Of a stretch of DNA of 64,000 bases, positions 10,821-22,352 are shown piece by piece; position 1 is the stretch's first letter, and every line of letters starts with the position of its first letter. A program made the position numbers and the translations under genes. The notes under the pieces were generated by a model. It did not search any database, was not told where the DNA came from, and saw nothing but the letters and a program-made list of their open reading frames with translations. The stretch comes from Adiantum capillus-veneris (taxonomy: Eukaryota; Streptophyta; Polypodiopsida; Polypodiales; Pteridaceae). The stretch covers positions 88,677,340-88,741,339 of the forward strand of contig CM043971.1 in the NCBI GenBank assembly GCA_014529385.2, in the 5' to 3' direction.

Positions 10821-13800
10821 TGGTCAAAACTAGATAGTTGTCCAATATCAACTTTAGTGCAGACTCAACAACTGATAGAGATAGTCTAGTTTATCCCTTT
10901 TAGCAGTCATAGCAAACATTCAGTGCAATATTATACATACAATGAACCAACCAATCCAGTTCAAATCTAGTGGAAAAAGTCAGTCATACCAATTCCAGAT
11001 AATGATCATCAAAGAGAAATAAATGCAACAATTGTTAAGGTAATCTTGATAGTAATGACAATCAAATCCGCCCAATGCATGAATGACACATCACAAATGA
11101 TGCACACAAATTTGAGGTGACAACAGAGTGGAGAATTCATGGTGCATGTGCATATAACTTTACTCACACAAAAACCTATGCAACTTGAATCATATCCCGC
11201 AGATTTCACTCCACATTGAAAAAATTTGTAGCACTAGCAATCTTGTCAGCTGCCACCCCTATTTCTTCAACAGCAGTTGTTACCCTACCTTACATGCCTC
11301 GATATTCCTTTTTGGGGTCGCCTACCTCTACAAGTGAGTACAATTTCTCTACAAGGATTGTTCACCTGAGTCATGTATGGGCAAGAAGAAAGTTTTAGAA
11401 CAGATGAAGGATACCATTGAAGAAATGTTTGCACAAAATAAATCTTTTTTGGCATTGGTTGTTGAAGCAGTAGGGGTTGTGGGACACAAAAAAATAGGAA
11501 AGTATGTGTTCCAAGAGAAGGAGAAAAAATTGCTTAAGCTATAGCACTTAGAAGTAGTGGTTGAGGCCACAAGAAGTCAGTAGATTCTTGCATGAAGATG
11601 AACAAGCTAAAACGAAGTGGAAGTCTAGTGCATAGGGAATTCTAGTAGCGATACTCAAATGCACACTTGTCTATCAATTTATTGTTGAAGTAATCAGCTT
11701 GAACAACAACCCAACATAAATCTCTGAAAAAGCTATTTGCCATGCTGCTGGCCAGGATTCTCGACTCAAAAGCGAGCATCAACATAAGTTAGTTTCTCTA
11801 TACCACCACTATCGTGCAACAAATGCCCAAGACAAAATCTAGGAATTTTTTCAAGGCATGTTATGTCTTGCAATTCCTCTATTGGGAAAACTTGTCCCCC
11901 ACCCCACTCCAAAGTTCAAACTGCTTGGGACAAAGTAGCACATGATAAAACACCTAAAATAAATTTATCATCTTTTGAAGATATTGAAACAGAGGAGACC
12001 ACTAAAGGAAAGGGTAGAGAATTGAAAGACATAGAACCACCAATGGAAGGCAAAGAAAAGGGAGAAGTACAAGGGGGAGCAAACGCCCACCACCTCATGT
12101 AGAACCAAGCTCATCAGTAAGAAGCCCAAAACTTCAAATCTGTTGAAGAAATTCTAGGCACAAACACAAAAACAAGCCAATGCATATGCTACTCCAGTAG
12201 AGACTGGAAAAGGACAATCCAATGCATCTGTCGAGGCTAAAGAGACAACTGATAAATCTTTACAACCATTGTCGATCAAACTTAGACAAGTGCCAAACAA
12301 GACGATGGAAAAAAATCAGGCATCGAGCTGTACTATAGAGCAAGCTCCAACGAGTACAACTACCCATAATCAAATTGGATAGGCTCCAATGCCTCTAGAA
12401 GCAACCTCCAAAGGGGAGGCTGGTAATGAAAAAGCTAGATCAAGCTTTATTGCCTTACGATTTTCCAATGACAATATATGAGACTGATCAAACTAACATC
12501 GAGACCATCACACAAGGGTGTGCAACAACAATTCAGTCTGGCTAGAACACAATTGTCAACTCCATTGGGCAAATGATAGAGGCCTAGGCCTCAGTTTCCA
12601 GCATAGAGCTAGATTTTTTGTAAAGGTAGAAGCACTCAGAAAGGAAAGATCTTAATGGACTAAGCAAATTTCTCATTTATAGGTTGAGAAGCATAAAGAT
12701 GATCGAGAGATAGCAGCAACTCTCTAGAATAAGGTAGATAAGTTAAATGCTGAAAATTTTGTGATGCAGGAAGGCAATAACATTGTTGAATAGTCAGTTG
12801 AGCGTTTCATAACTATGTTGAATGCAAAGAGGGATGAGGGATGACTACAAGACCCTTCATCAGAAACATCACCAAATGAAAATAGCCATCCTCGAAAAGT
12901 ATATTTATCATTATTTGGTCCAGATAGTAGATGCATATGGAAATATTACTCTGAGCCTGAATGATCTAGAAATGGTCATCAAATCCATACATTCAAATCT
13001 GCAAGATAAAGACATGGAGTACACTTTTGCACTGGTGAGCAAGGCCATTTTTTAGTACTTGAATGATGAGGATTATGATAAAGATGGTGAGCAGGAGGAT
13101 GAAGCAGTGGACCAATATCACCAGGGAGGAGATGATGATGATGATGATACCCCATCACCAGGCTCAGCTGCAGGAGGCCCAGCACTCGCTGGAGGCCAAA
13201 TCTTAGCCCATGCAAAAGAGGACAACACTGGAGGCCGACAGCCATCTAAAGATGCTAAATCCCATCAGTAGAATCCACTAGCCAATTGGACAACAAATTG
13301 CAAGAAATTCTCAGCATCAAGGGTAAGTATACTATCCTTGAATCAAATTCTGAGTCTCATCATACATACTCCACTGAACTATTAACACTCAATAAGAGCC
13401 TAAGGAAGTAAAAGGCAATACAAATTTATCATTTTTTACACGATGAGACTGTCTATTCTGATCCAGAGAAATTCCAAATGTTATATGTGGGAGCCAGAAG
13501 AATGGTGGCAAATTGGAAGGCAATAAGCTATCACAATCAATAGGTTTATAAATTGCCTCCACATTCAAGCTACGTACAAGTGCTAGAAAGAGTCCCAGAG
13601 TGGTGCATAACCACCATTAATTGTCAGTTAAACCTGTTCTGAAAGACTCAGACACTGATAATTTGAAGTCCTATGTTTATAGGTAGAGATGTTGCTAGGA
13701 ACAAAACCCATCTACCAGTGCGTGAAGGACATAAGGATTCAAATGAAAGAGATGTTAATTCAAATGCAGAGTGCAAGAGGTGTCTTGGATCAAAGAATCA

Positions 13801-14735
13801 AGGCACTCCTTGAAAATAATGCTACCAACATCAAAGGACCAAAGACATGGATGACCCTAAAGGAACAAGCGATGAATCTGAAGATTCTCTTTCATTTGGT
13901 TCAAAAAATTACTAGAAAGATGATGTAATAGGAGAACCAAACGGTCCTGAAATTTTTGGAGTTTGTTCCTCAAATTCCCTGGTGTTGGTGTATGCCATTC
14001 TAGCTAAGGAGGCAGATCTCCCAAGATTTTTCCCAATTCTTTATTCCACAAACCTTGAACAAATAGACCAACAAAGTTACATCAAAATAGTGGATGAGCT
14101 CCACGATTGGTATGAGGCTGCCACTACTGAGTGGATGGCCTGGAATCAGGTGGTCGTTGAAGCACTAAAGAAGGATCAGCTAGCTAATCTAATTAAAGGA
14201 CTCCAAAAATTTCAAATGAAAATTGGACGAGTGTCGGGTGCAAACCCATAGGTTGATAAAGATCACAAATCAGCTACTACAACTTACAGTAGAAGCCTCC
14301 AAGATCCGTGAGAAAGAACTAGATAACAAACCATCCTTTGAACCTCAGTTCAAAGAGATGGCTGAAATACAGTTTAAAGCCATAATAAAATGAAATCAAC
14401 CATTACCACAAAGATGGATTCACTTTGCTTCCAATTGTCACAAGTGGCCAGAGCCCCGACTCACCAGGGGTAAAAGAACACTCTATGACCCTGACACGAA
14501 AACATGGAATGCACTGACTCCATATGAGCTCGAGATGAAGACGGTAAAAAAGGATCAGTTGGAGCAAGAGGCCCTGTACCAACTTATTAAAAAAGAAAAC
14601 ACTAGTCCAAGAGCGCCAGAGCCATTCAAAGTTTTTCACAAACCTCCAAAGAAGAACCGCCATACAAGAAGTGGGTCAGATACTGATAAAGGATGACTGC
14701 TTAATCTTTTCTAAAATTTTGGTCTATACCAAAAT
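10821..14735 (+). pseudogene. Broken coding-like region downstream of integrase (element I)
   Basis: I do not recognise this region. Short plus-strand ORFs lie in series (11863-12102, 12822-13055, 13059-13271, 13689-13928, 13982-14251) and have coding-like composition. They are lysine/glutamate-rich, probably coiled coil around 13689-13928, and include an aspartate run followed by TPSPG near 13130-13160. In plant Athila-type Gypsy elements a further ORF sits between integrase and the 3' LTR, so this could be the decayed remnant of such an ORF. I saw no clear membrane segment or glycoprotein signature. It could instead be a separate captured sequence. Confidence 0.4.
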
Positions 14736-14738
14736 TCA

Positions 14739-14753
14739 AGAAAAGGGGGAAGG
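14739..14753 (+). other. Polypurine tract of element I
   Basis: The purine run AGAAAAGGGGGAAGG sits just before the probable LTR start at 14761, as expected for plus-strand primer synthesis. Confidence 0.7.
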
Positions 14754-14760
14754 ATATAGA

Positions 14761-15200
14761 TGGTGGGAACTACCCTTAGCATGCGACTAGACTGAAAGTT
14801 TCTAGAAATAGTAACTATGAACAGTTACCATAGTAACTGGTACAATGCATATGTAGTCAAAGCCCACTTGGAAGCCTATAAATAGGGGCTACTACATCAT
14901 TTTAAGGGACTTTTAGTGGACTTTTGGTCTCAACTTCAATTCATTCCTAATCTTAATCCCTTGTATCATACATCTTGGAGTTGTATGCTCTTATAACCCA
15001 AATACACACTAAGCTTATGTCTCAACATTGTACTTGTTCTTGTTTGAATAAACAATCTCAGTTTCAATTCCCAATTTCAGTGTCCATTTCCATTTCCACC
15101 GTTCGATATCATTTCCACTTTCATTCTTGTCTTTTAGTGTGTCTTGTCTGATCTCTAAAGTCTTGAATATCTAAATTAATTCCAAACAACAAACTTCAAT
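14761..15200 (+). repeat. Probable 3' LTR of element I
   Basis: It starts TGGTGGGAAC after the purine tract. It contains a TATA box (TATAAATA, 14877-14884) and an AATAAA signal at 15047-15052, in the order expected for U3-R. The right end is approximate because no partner LTR is in the window. Confidence 0.6.
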
Positions 15201-15307
15201 GAAACCACTCGTCTGCACACACCCAAGCCCACAATCACACACAAAAGCACACCTTATTGCATCTCAACCATCATAATTGCTTCCTAATTCTTGACCACAC
15301 ACACAAA

Positions 15308-15316
15308 CCCCCCCCC

Positions 15317-15393
<77 letters not shown>

Positions 15394-15401
15394 TCTCTCT
15401 T
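15308..15401. repeat. Poly-C run and (CT)n microsatellite
   Basis: Twenty C residues (15308-15327) are followed by an almost pure CT dinucleotide array. ORFs crossing it are low-complexity artefacts. Confidence 0.97.
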
Positions 15402-16763
15402 TGCACACACACCAATTGGTCTGGGGTGCTCACACACAACCAACACACATCGAAAAAGTTTTGCACAAGAGAAGAGAAGAGAAGAAGGGATGGCAGAGAC
15501 AACACCATAAACACTGCATTAAAAGATTACTTCTTTCCCAAGTGACTAGAAATGGTGGTGCATACACAAGAAGGCTCGCTCAAAGCTCCGTCTCCTTCTT
15601 TGTCTTGCCTGCTACCTCAAAACACAACAGGCTACGACAACTAAAACATCTTCCAAGTGGTGTAAAATTAGATTATATGTGTGAGATGCACGAACGTCCA
15701 GAATGATGTTTTCCTTTAGGCTTAACGGGTCGTTTCTAGAAATACAAATTAATTAAAAATTTATAGCACTTTCTGGTGGTTCTCATGCAATAAAGTTGAG
15801 CCACACATCCATGTTTCTTTTCATCACTAACCACATGGTCTTCACTTCCCCACTTGCTTTGCATGTCCTAAGAGGATTTTCACTTGAAGAATCTTCTTTA
15901 AATTATAAAACCTCTACTTGGTCTACATAGCCGTATAAGTCATACACATCATGAATCCTTTTGTCCAGATTGGGTCTTCACATATGCTTTGACATTCAGG
16001 CACGCATCCATAACCACCTTTGACATTGCTTTCCACGCTTTCTGGCATTGACCTTTTTTGGTTGCACCATCATTGCCCACCCCCTTGTTGAACATTTATG
16101 TTCAACCAAGAATATGTCTATTGAACTTTAGAAACCACAAAACTAGGAAACTATATAAGCTAGGCAAAAAAATCATTGTTGTATGCACAAGGTATTTTTC
16201 TTGATATAGATAACTCCTACTGAGGTTGATGGCCCAATCCCCTGATCAACACTTGATGCACAACATTGGCACTAACTCCCTTGAAAAATCGAGCTTGAGA
16301 TGCACACCATTCACATCATCCTCACCAACCGATAGGTACAATTGGGAAAAGCTTCATGTAAACTCTATGGCTATGTCCGCTTCTTCTAGAAGGTGAAGTT
16401 AAGGTGTAACATTTAATGGCCTAGTATCTTGTGTGTAGAGGAAAATACCATGAACATAGTGAGCATTTCATTAGAATAGATTCCTAATGAGAATAACAAG
16501 AGTGCTTGGGTGGAGAGAGCAACAAAAAGTATAACACCTAGTTAGATGGAATGAACAATACTTCAAAAGAGAGAGAAATTAAGCTATTGACAACAGTTGA
16601 GGACCGGATTTACATGGAGCCGGTCCCCCCTCCAAAAGCCATCAAGAGAGACATTTTACAATACAATTCTTTGTGTTCCTTCAATACTAGCTAGTGCAAT
16701 GAAGATGGAAACTTCAAGCACTAAGAAAAACACTTATTAAACACAACATCGATTCCCTCACGG
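15402..16763. other. Unassigned flank left of element F
   Basis: No protein homology is recognised on either strand. The segment directly adjoins the left LTR of F and ends in acgg, the base run repeated at 26761-26764. It was therefore continuous with 26761 onward before F inserted. Confidence 0.5.
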
Positions 16764-16964
16764 TGTCGAGAAATTTGCGGTCTTGCCAGGAAAGCACCGG
16801 GCTTATGGCTGTGAGAGTTTGTGAGAGAACTCAACAAAACTTATATGAAGGAGTTAAACCATAGATGCCATGAAGAATAGGGTTTGGAAAGAAGTGCAAT
16901 CAAAGAAGACTCACTCTTTCTCTCTTGCACTCACACACACAAAGAAAGAACGCAAAAGAGAATG

Positions 16965-17177
16965 TCAAAACAATACGAAGATGAAAACATCAAGGCTATG
17001 GTCATATCGTATCATGGGTAATATGAAAGGGTTAATGGATGAGTTAATGGCATTCAATCTTGGCTGACCAAATAGGCTACGAATTGTTCTTTGGAATTGT
17101 AGTTTTGTGCTTACCATAATATATATATTTTGTCTAGTGATTGGGATTAATTGTGTGTACAAATCCTCTTGGTTCAT
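16965..17177 (-). CDS. Small LTR protein, second paralogue (3' LTR copy of F)
   Basis: A 70-aa ORF and a paralogue of the ORF just upstream on the same strand (17174-17392). Its ATG overlaps the stop of that ORF in an ATGA arrangement. The last ~56 residues align without gaps to the upstream ORF and to the ORF at 37347-37562 in element H. Shared positions include K-x3-Q, I, LFG, L, S, P, ILP, Y, S and V. It is identical in sequence range to the 5' LTR copy apart from one residue. Function is unknown. No signal peptide or known motif is evident. Confidence 0.55.
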   Translation of the reverse strand: MNQEDLYTQLIPITRQNIYIMVSTKLQFQRTIRSLFGQPRLNAINSSINPFILPMIRYDHSLDVFIFVLF

Positions 17178-17392
17178 AGCAAGATAACTACGCTTACATC
17201 AAAAGAAAAATTATAGTCTATGAGAGGTAGTATGATGGGATCCGGTGATAGAAGTATTTCATTGAGCCTTTCAGGGCCGAAGAGAAACACTATACGTTGT
17301 TGAAAGTGTATTTTACGGCTAATCCATACGTTAATTCTAATAGACCGTACAGAGTGAAAGCGATAGAAATGATCATCATGTGGGTTATTCAT
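17174..17392 (-). CDS. Small LTR protein, first paralogue (3' LTR copy of F)
   Basis: A 72-aa ORF inside the LTR, downstream of the LTR TATA box on the minus strand. It is the closer of the two F paralogues to the H protein: about 29 of 56 aligned residues are identical, including QQ-x-IV, LFG, EIL, PIILP and DY-x2-SF. Most codon differences from H fall at synonymous third positions, suggesting protein-level selection. Function is unknown. In this 3' LTR it would only be read as part of the element's 3' end, or from the LTR's own promoter into the flank. Confidence 0.6.
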   Translation of the reverse strand: MNNPHDDHFYRFHSVRSIRINVWISRKIHFQQRIVFLFGPERLNEILLSPDPIILPLIDYNFSFDVSVVILL

Positions 17393-17931
17393 CTAGGATA
17401 GTATGTGAGAAATGTAGATATGAGAGAAGTGAAGAGATGAGAAGTTTCCCTCCCAAGCCCTATTCTTGCCCGTAAGCAATAAGGATACTGCGGGGAGAGA
17501 TGTACCTGTAGCAAAGAGAACCTAGAGAGGATGAATTACTAAGAATGAGAGAGATAGGTTTGGTTAAGGAGATGAGATTAGATACATATATATATGTTGG
17601 ATTAGAGATGAAAATGAAAACAACAAGAAATCAAGAAAACATCAATGTAGAACACATCTTACTTGAAACCCTTCGGCACCATTATTGATGGGAGAGAGAA
17701 GAAGAGGGGAGAATTCAACGTTGATTGATACGCCAAGTACAACACCTTCTTTGATTAGAGTTGATCCTCCAAGGATGGCGTACAAGAATGGCTAGTTTTC
17801 CTCTAGGAGAAAGTGTAGGCTTGGGCTTATGTTAATGGGGCTAAGTACAATTAGGCATTACTACTCACTCCCTCAAGAATTCCTCTCATCCATGGCTTGA
17901 ATGCTTGAGTTCCTTCCAAGGAAGAAGAGGT

Positions 17932-17942
17932 CCCCTTTTATA
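17932..17942 (-). promoter_or_regulatory. TATA box in 3' LTR of F
   Basis: TATAAAAGGGG on the minus strand, a strong plant-type TATA box. Confidence 0.75.
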
Positions 17943-18767
17943 GGTAAAGGGAACCCACAAGGGTTTACACAAGAAGAGAGGAGCCAGTGTGAACAGGAAT
18001 TGGAAAAGTTGGAAATGAGCTGTCCCTGCATGATGTGGGCAGACTGGGGTCCAGTATTTTGATCATATCTCCTCAACCGTAGCTCCAAATAAAAAAATAA
18101 AAATATGGGCAGAAACTTCAGCTCAGTAGCTACGATTTTCATTTTAAAATTATTCTCCAATTCGGATTGGAACCTTGTGTAAAAAATTCATCAAAATAGG
18201 GTCCATTTATGGCAGCAAAAGACTTCATGTGGTCTCCTTAGCCTTGACTTTCATTTAATTCTCAAGGACACCTCATGCCATATGAAAGCATGACATTTCT
18301 CCTTGAAAAAGTTTTGTAACCATGCTTGCAATAATGCATTAAAATAAGTGTATCTTTGAAATCATGCCACCTAGTGTCCCACTAGGATTTGATTCTCTCC
18401 TAGTAGCTATTTAAAAAGAAATATAAGAAAAGTACAAAAAATACATAGAATATATATATATTGGAGTTTACCCTAGATATAGGATCTAGCTAGGGTGTGA
18501 GATGATAATGAAATAGTAGAAATAAAGAATCAATGCTTTTTGCCCCAAGTTAAAGAGGCGGAGCTATTGACACTTTTCCCATAGTATTTTTTGATGGTAA
18601 AGTAAGAATACATTACCCTTGAGATAAATAATAAGATGAGATAGAAAGCTTATTTTTATACTTACATATGCATATGTACATTATAGGAAATATAATTATG
18701 TATCTAAAAAGTTACAAGATAACTCTTGTAGCATGTGTTCCCACTATGTACATGTCACAGCACTACA

Positions 18768-18780
18768 TCCACCCCCTCTA
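18768..18780 (-). other. Polypurine tract of element F
   Basis: The minus strand reads TTAGAGGGGGTGGA directly against the TG start of the 3' LTR. Confidence 0.8.
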
Positions 18781-18825
18781 AACCTGCACATCCTCCGGTA
18801 TGTGCCAAATTATTTCTTTGTAAGA

Positions 18826-20091
18826 TCAGCCCTCTTGTACATCTTCCTTGCTTTCATCTTCACTGGATGATTCCAGAGCTTCATTTTCACTTTGATCTTC
18901 ACCTGTGTTTTGCTCTTCTTCCTCATCAGCATTTTCTGGATCATTGTCTCCTCTTCGCTTAAACATTTTGATCCTTTTTCCTGCAATGGGAATCTTTACT
19001 TCTGTGCCATCTAGTTCAGACAAGCTGTAAGTAGCATTTTCATGCACATGTTTTACAACATATTGTCCAAACCATCTTTTTGAAAACTTACGCATGACTG
19101 TGTGTTGGTTATCAAGGCTACTATCATACACTAAAACCCAGTCACCTTTGTCAATTGCTTTGCTCCTGAGCCGATGTCGCTTATCAAAGTAGTCCTTGTT
19201 TTTCAATCTTTCATTTTTGAGTCGTTCTTTTGCAGCCTCAATGTCTCCAGGTCTTCTCTCTAGTTGCCTTATGCGCAATGCAAGGAGATCTTCCATACTA
19301 AGCCCCTCTTGCCAAGGTAGTACATTCCATGTGGGAATTGTATCCTCAATCGGCATCACTGGCTTTTGACCATGCATTAGCTCCGCAGGCATGTAGCCAG
19401 TTAGTGAGCTATGTGTTGTACGATCAGCCCATAAAGCGTATGGTAACAGTTTTGGCCACTCACCAACTCTTCCTTCGCAAGCCTTGGCCAAAGCTTTGAT
19501 GATAGGAGGGTGCCCTCTTTCACTCTTTCCATTGCCTTCAGGGTTGTAAGCTGTAGTAAGAGAAAGTTTGATCCCTAATCTAGAAAAGAACTCCCTTGCT
19601 TCTTCGGCATCCAGTTCACCTCGATCTGCAGTGATTTTTCCCACACAACCATAACGGCAAATCACCTCATCAAGAAGGAATTTGCACACAGCTTCTGTGG
19701 TCTTAGCTCTTAATGCTCTTCCTTCAACCTGGTTAGTTAGGTCCTCTCGTGCAAGAACCAAGTATCTCATCTGCCAGAGTCCTAAAGGCATCGTGACTAG
19801 ATCCACAACCCATTTATAGTGCATGGCTAGTGGATATGTAGGGTGCAATCCATCACGATGTCGAACATTTGAATACATTTGACAAGTTACACATGACTCT
19901 ACAAACTGAGATACATCTTTATACATACCCTTCCACCAGTATTTTTCTTTCAACTTGGAGAAGGTTGCCCACACACCCCTATGTCCAGCCCATAGACTCT
20001 CATGAAACTCTTGCATGAGCTTTACTTGAGTGTCTTTTTTACATATAACCCGTTGTGGTGTAGCACCCTTTTGCTTAGGATGCTTCCACAA
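18826..20091 (-). pseudogene. Integrase of Gypsy element F
   Basis: An open frame of 421 aa. The zinc-binding domain reads H-x3-H (HESLWAGHRG) with C-x2-C (CVTCQ) near residues 28-73. The catalytic core has VVDLVTMP (first D), ITADRGE (second D) and YNPEGNGKSERGH (E), around residues 95-215. The C-terminal barrel (KGDWVLVYDS, KRWFGQYVV) is followed by a very acidic tail of about 50 residues. There is no chromodomain. It would insert the element cDNA. It is in frame with the reverse transcriptase ORF upstream but separated by a TAG at 20164-20166, so it is scored as broken. The domain itself looks intact. Confidence 0.9.
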
Positions 20092-20163
20092 GTAACCATC
20101 CCTGAAAAAGTACCCATATGCTTTCCTGCGTATCCTCTTGAATTCTTGTTCAGACCAATCATC

Positions 20164-21762
20164 CTATTTTGTTAGAGTACTCAAGTACCTTCCAATAGAA
20201 AGCCAATCACCTTCATAAAGATCTTTCAAGAACAATTCAAGTGAATTAGTCATGCAGACATTGTTACCTTTGACATGATAGATAGAATTGAATTTTGTGC
20301 CTACATCATCTCCCTCATCAATCATTTGTGACTCATCTTCATACCTTTCCCTTGATAGCATATCTGCCACTGTATTGTCTTTACCTGCAATGTGCTTAAA
20401 CTCGGGATTTAAGGACTTAATGTAGGCAATCCACCGCAACATAGCAATGTCTGGTGTTGAGCAGCTTGTAATCATCCCAAGAAGTGGTAGACAATCTGTT
20501 TCTACAACCACACATGCACCAATTAGGTACTCTTTTCCACTTTTCAAGGCTGTAACCATACCCCATAACTCTCTCTTTATCTGTGGATAGTTTCTTTGGC
20601 GAGCACTTAGTACCTTTGCTCCAAATCTTACCACATACCTGTGTCCTTCTTTGTCATCTTGCCCTATTGCCCATCCAATCCCTGTAGGACTGGTATCTAC
20701 TGTCACAATCACTGGCCTTTGACACTCATAGTCTACATTTCTCAAAGTCGTTGCTGACTGGAGTAACTCCTTTAGCTTTTTCATGGATTTTACATGTGCT
20801 TCTGTCCATTTAAACTTTTGATTCTTTCTAAGCAGCTGATAAAGAGGATCAGCTACATGTGCATAATGTGGAATCCAAATAACATAGAAGACACATGCTC
20901 CCAGAAACCTTCTAACTTCAGTGATGCTAGTGCATGTTTCTTTCATTCTTTGGATGGCATCTACCTTTGATGGACAAGGTTTCCTACCATATGGCCCGCA
21001 CATGTGCCCCACAATGAGCACTTCATTAACACCAAACATAGACTTTTTCCCTGACAATGTAAGATTCACTTCTTCCAACCTAGACAAAATTTTATCACAA
21101 TCATTTATGTGATTTACCACAAACCTGCGACATCCCTTGAGATCCAAAGCTTCAACTTTTTCACTTTCTTCACATCCTTTGATAGGCAAATCATCAATGA
21201 AAGGCATTGTGATGTGAGGAATAAAGTCACGTAAGACCTTATTCATCCCATTCATCATATGTGCAACCGAGTTGGTTGCTCCCTGTGGCAAGGTACACAT
21301 CCTTACCAAACCCAAAGGTGTCCTCATGGTTGTCAAGTCTCTGCTTTCGATTGCAAGATGAAATTGATCATACCCTGAGTAGAGATCCCCCATTGAGTAG
21401 ATTGCTCTCCCTGCAAACGCCTCTGCAAATTCATCCACAATTGGACCTGTACCTACATTTCTAATTGTCACCTTGTTCACTGGTTGCATATCTTGGATGA
21501 AGCGTAGAGACCCATTCTTCTTTGGAACTGTGAACCACCTGTTTGAGTATGGAGCACAAGAAGGCTCCAAGATTCCCATTTTGATTTTCTCATTCAGTAG
21601 CTCTACTAACTTTGGCAAATGAGCCTTTGGAACCGGAATAGGCCGCAGATTCCAAGGCACATGAGGTATTGTGAAAATTACCATAGGAGCTACAATATAA
21701 GGATCAACACATCCTATCTCATGTGGCTCAAATGAAAAAGCCTTACCATGCTTTGAAAGCAT
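20164..21762 (-). pseudogene. Reverse transcriptase-RNase H of Gypsy element F
   Basis: An open frame of 532 aa. Reverse transcriptase motifs run in order: FTVPKKNGSLRFIQDMQPVN, YSMGDLYSGYDQF, TPLGLVRMCTLPQGATNS, and the catalytic FIDDLPIKG near residue 187. RNase H follows (VTVDTSPTGIGWAIGQ, KRELWGMV, VETDCLPLL, KDNTVADMLSRE). It would copy element RNA into cDNA and degrade the template. The FIDDLPIKG box and the LPQGATNS context are, from memory, more like basidiomycete Gypsy elements than the usual plant lineages. It is bounded by in-frame stops on both sides and a clean start is not defined, so it is part of an interrupted polyprotein. Confidence 0.9.
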
Positions 21763-21786
21763 TTCTTTGAAGCACTTTGTCTCCTC

Positions 21787-22275
21787 CTATGTTAGAAACT
21801 CCTCGCAACCAATCTGCAACTCTTGAAAAGACTCCTTTGTGAAGGTATGCCCGATCTTTTTAGGATTCCGCAAACTTGGTTGTAAAGAAGCCTGTTCAAT
21901 CTTTTCCATGTTGTTGGGTGGTAAGGGTGAAGCTACTGGTTTCACCTTCTTTGCTACACTCTTGTATTTAGTTTCAACATGGACTTCTGGGCCTACTGTT
22001 TGGCTTTCTTTAAAGGCTTCTATTACTTGATACATTCCCATAGAGCAAACTTCCACAACTTCATTTTCAAGATGCAAACTAGACCTCATTATAGCATCAA
22101 GCTCACCCATAGTATCTACAAAAGAAACTTGTTCACACAAACCCAAAACATTTTCAGTAGGCTCTAGCAACCCACTCTTTTTCATGCCTATTTGTACATT
22201 ATGCACATATTGCTTCTCACATCTCTTCAAATCTTCAAGTTTTGTAAAACATACTGATCCATTCTTTGTTACCAA
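21787..22275 (-). pseudogene. Linker between protease and reverse transcriptase (element F)
   Basis: A 162-aa open stretch in the same frame as the reverse transcriptase, cut from it by one TAG at 21787-21789. It has no recognisable domain; it ends with TKESFQELQIGCEEFLT, leading into the reverse transcriptase N-terminus. Upstream, the frame changes between about 22300 and 22353 relative to the protease ORF. Confidence 0.7.
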
Positions 22276-22352
22276 GGAGCTCGTTGAAAATGCTTCACCT
22301 ATTTTTGGATCAGGCGAGACCCTTTTTCTTTCTGTACCACTGCAATCCCGCT

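Larger units (their letters stand above)
9640..15200 (+). mobile_element. Gypsy relic I (3' half), plus strand
   Basis: A truncated Ty3/Gypsy element: integrase at 9640-10820, a long broken coding-like region, a purine tract at 14739-14753, then an LTR with TATA and polyadenylation signals. No 5' LTR, gag, protease or reverse transcriptase was found to its left, so only the 3' half remains. The right boundary is not determined because there is no second LTR to compare. Confidence 0.75.
16764..18767 (-). repeat. 3' LTR of element F
   Basis: Aligns along its whole length with 24781-26760. It has 26 extra bases at 18503-18528 relative to the other LTR. The TATA box on the minus strand is at 17932-17942. 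It carries the same two small overlapping ORFs as the 5' LTR. Confidence 0.95.
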
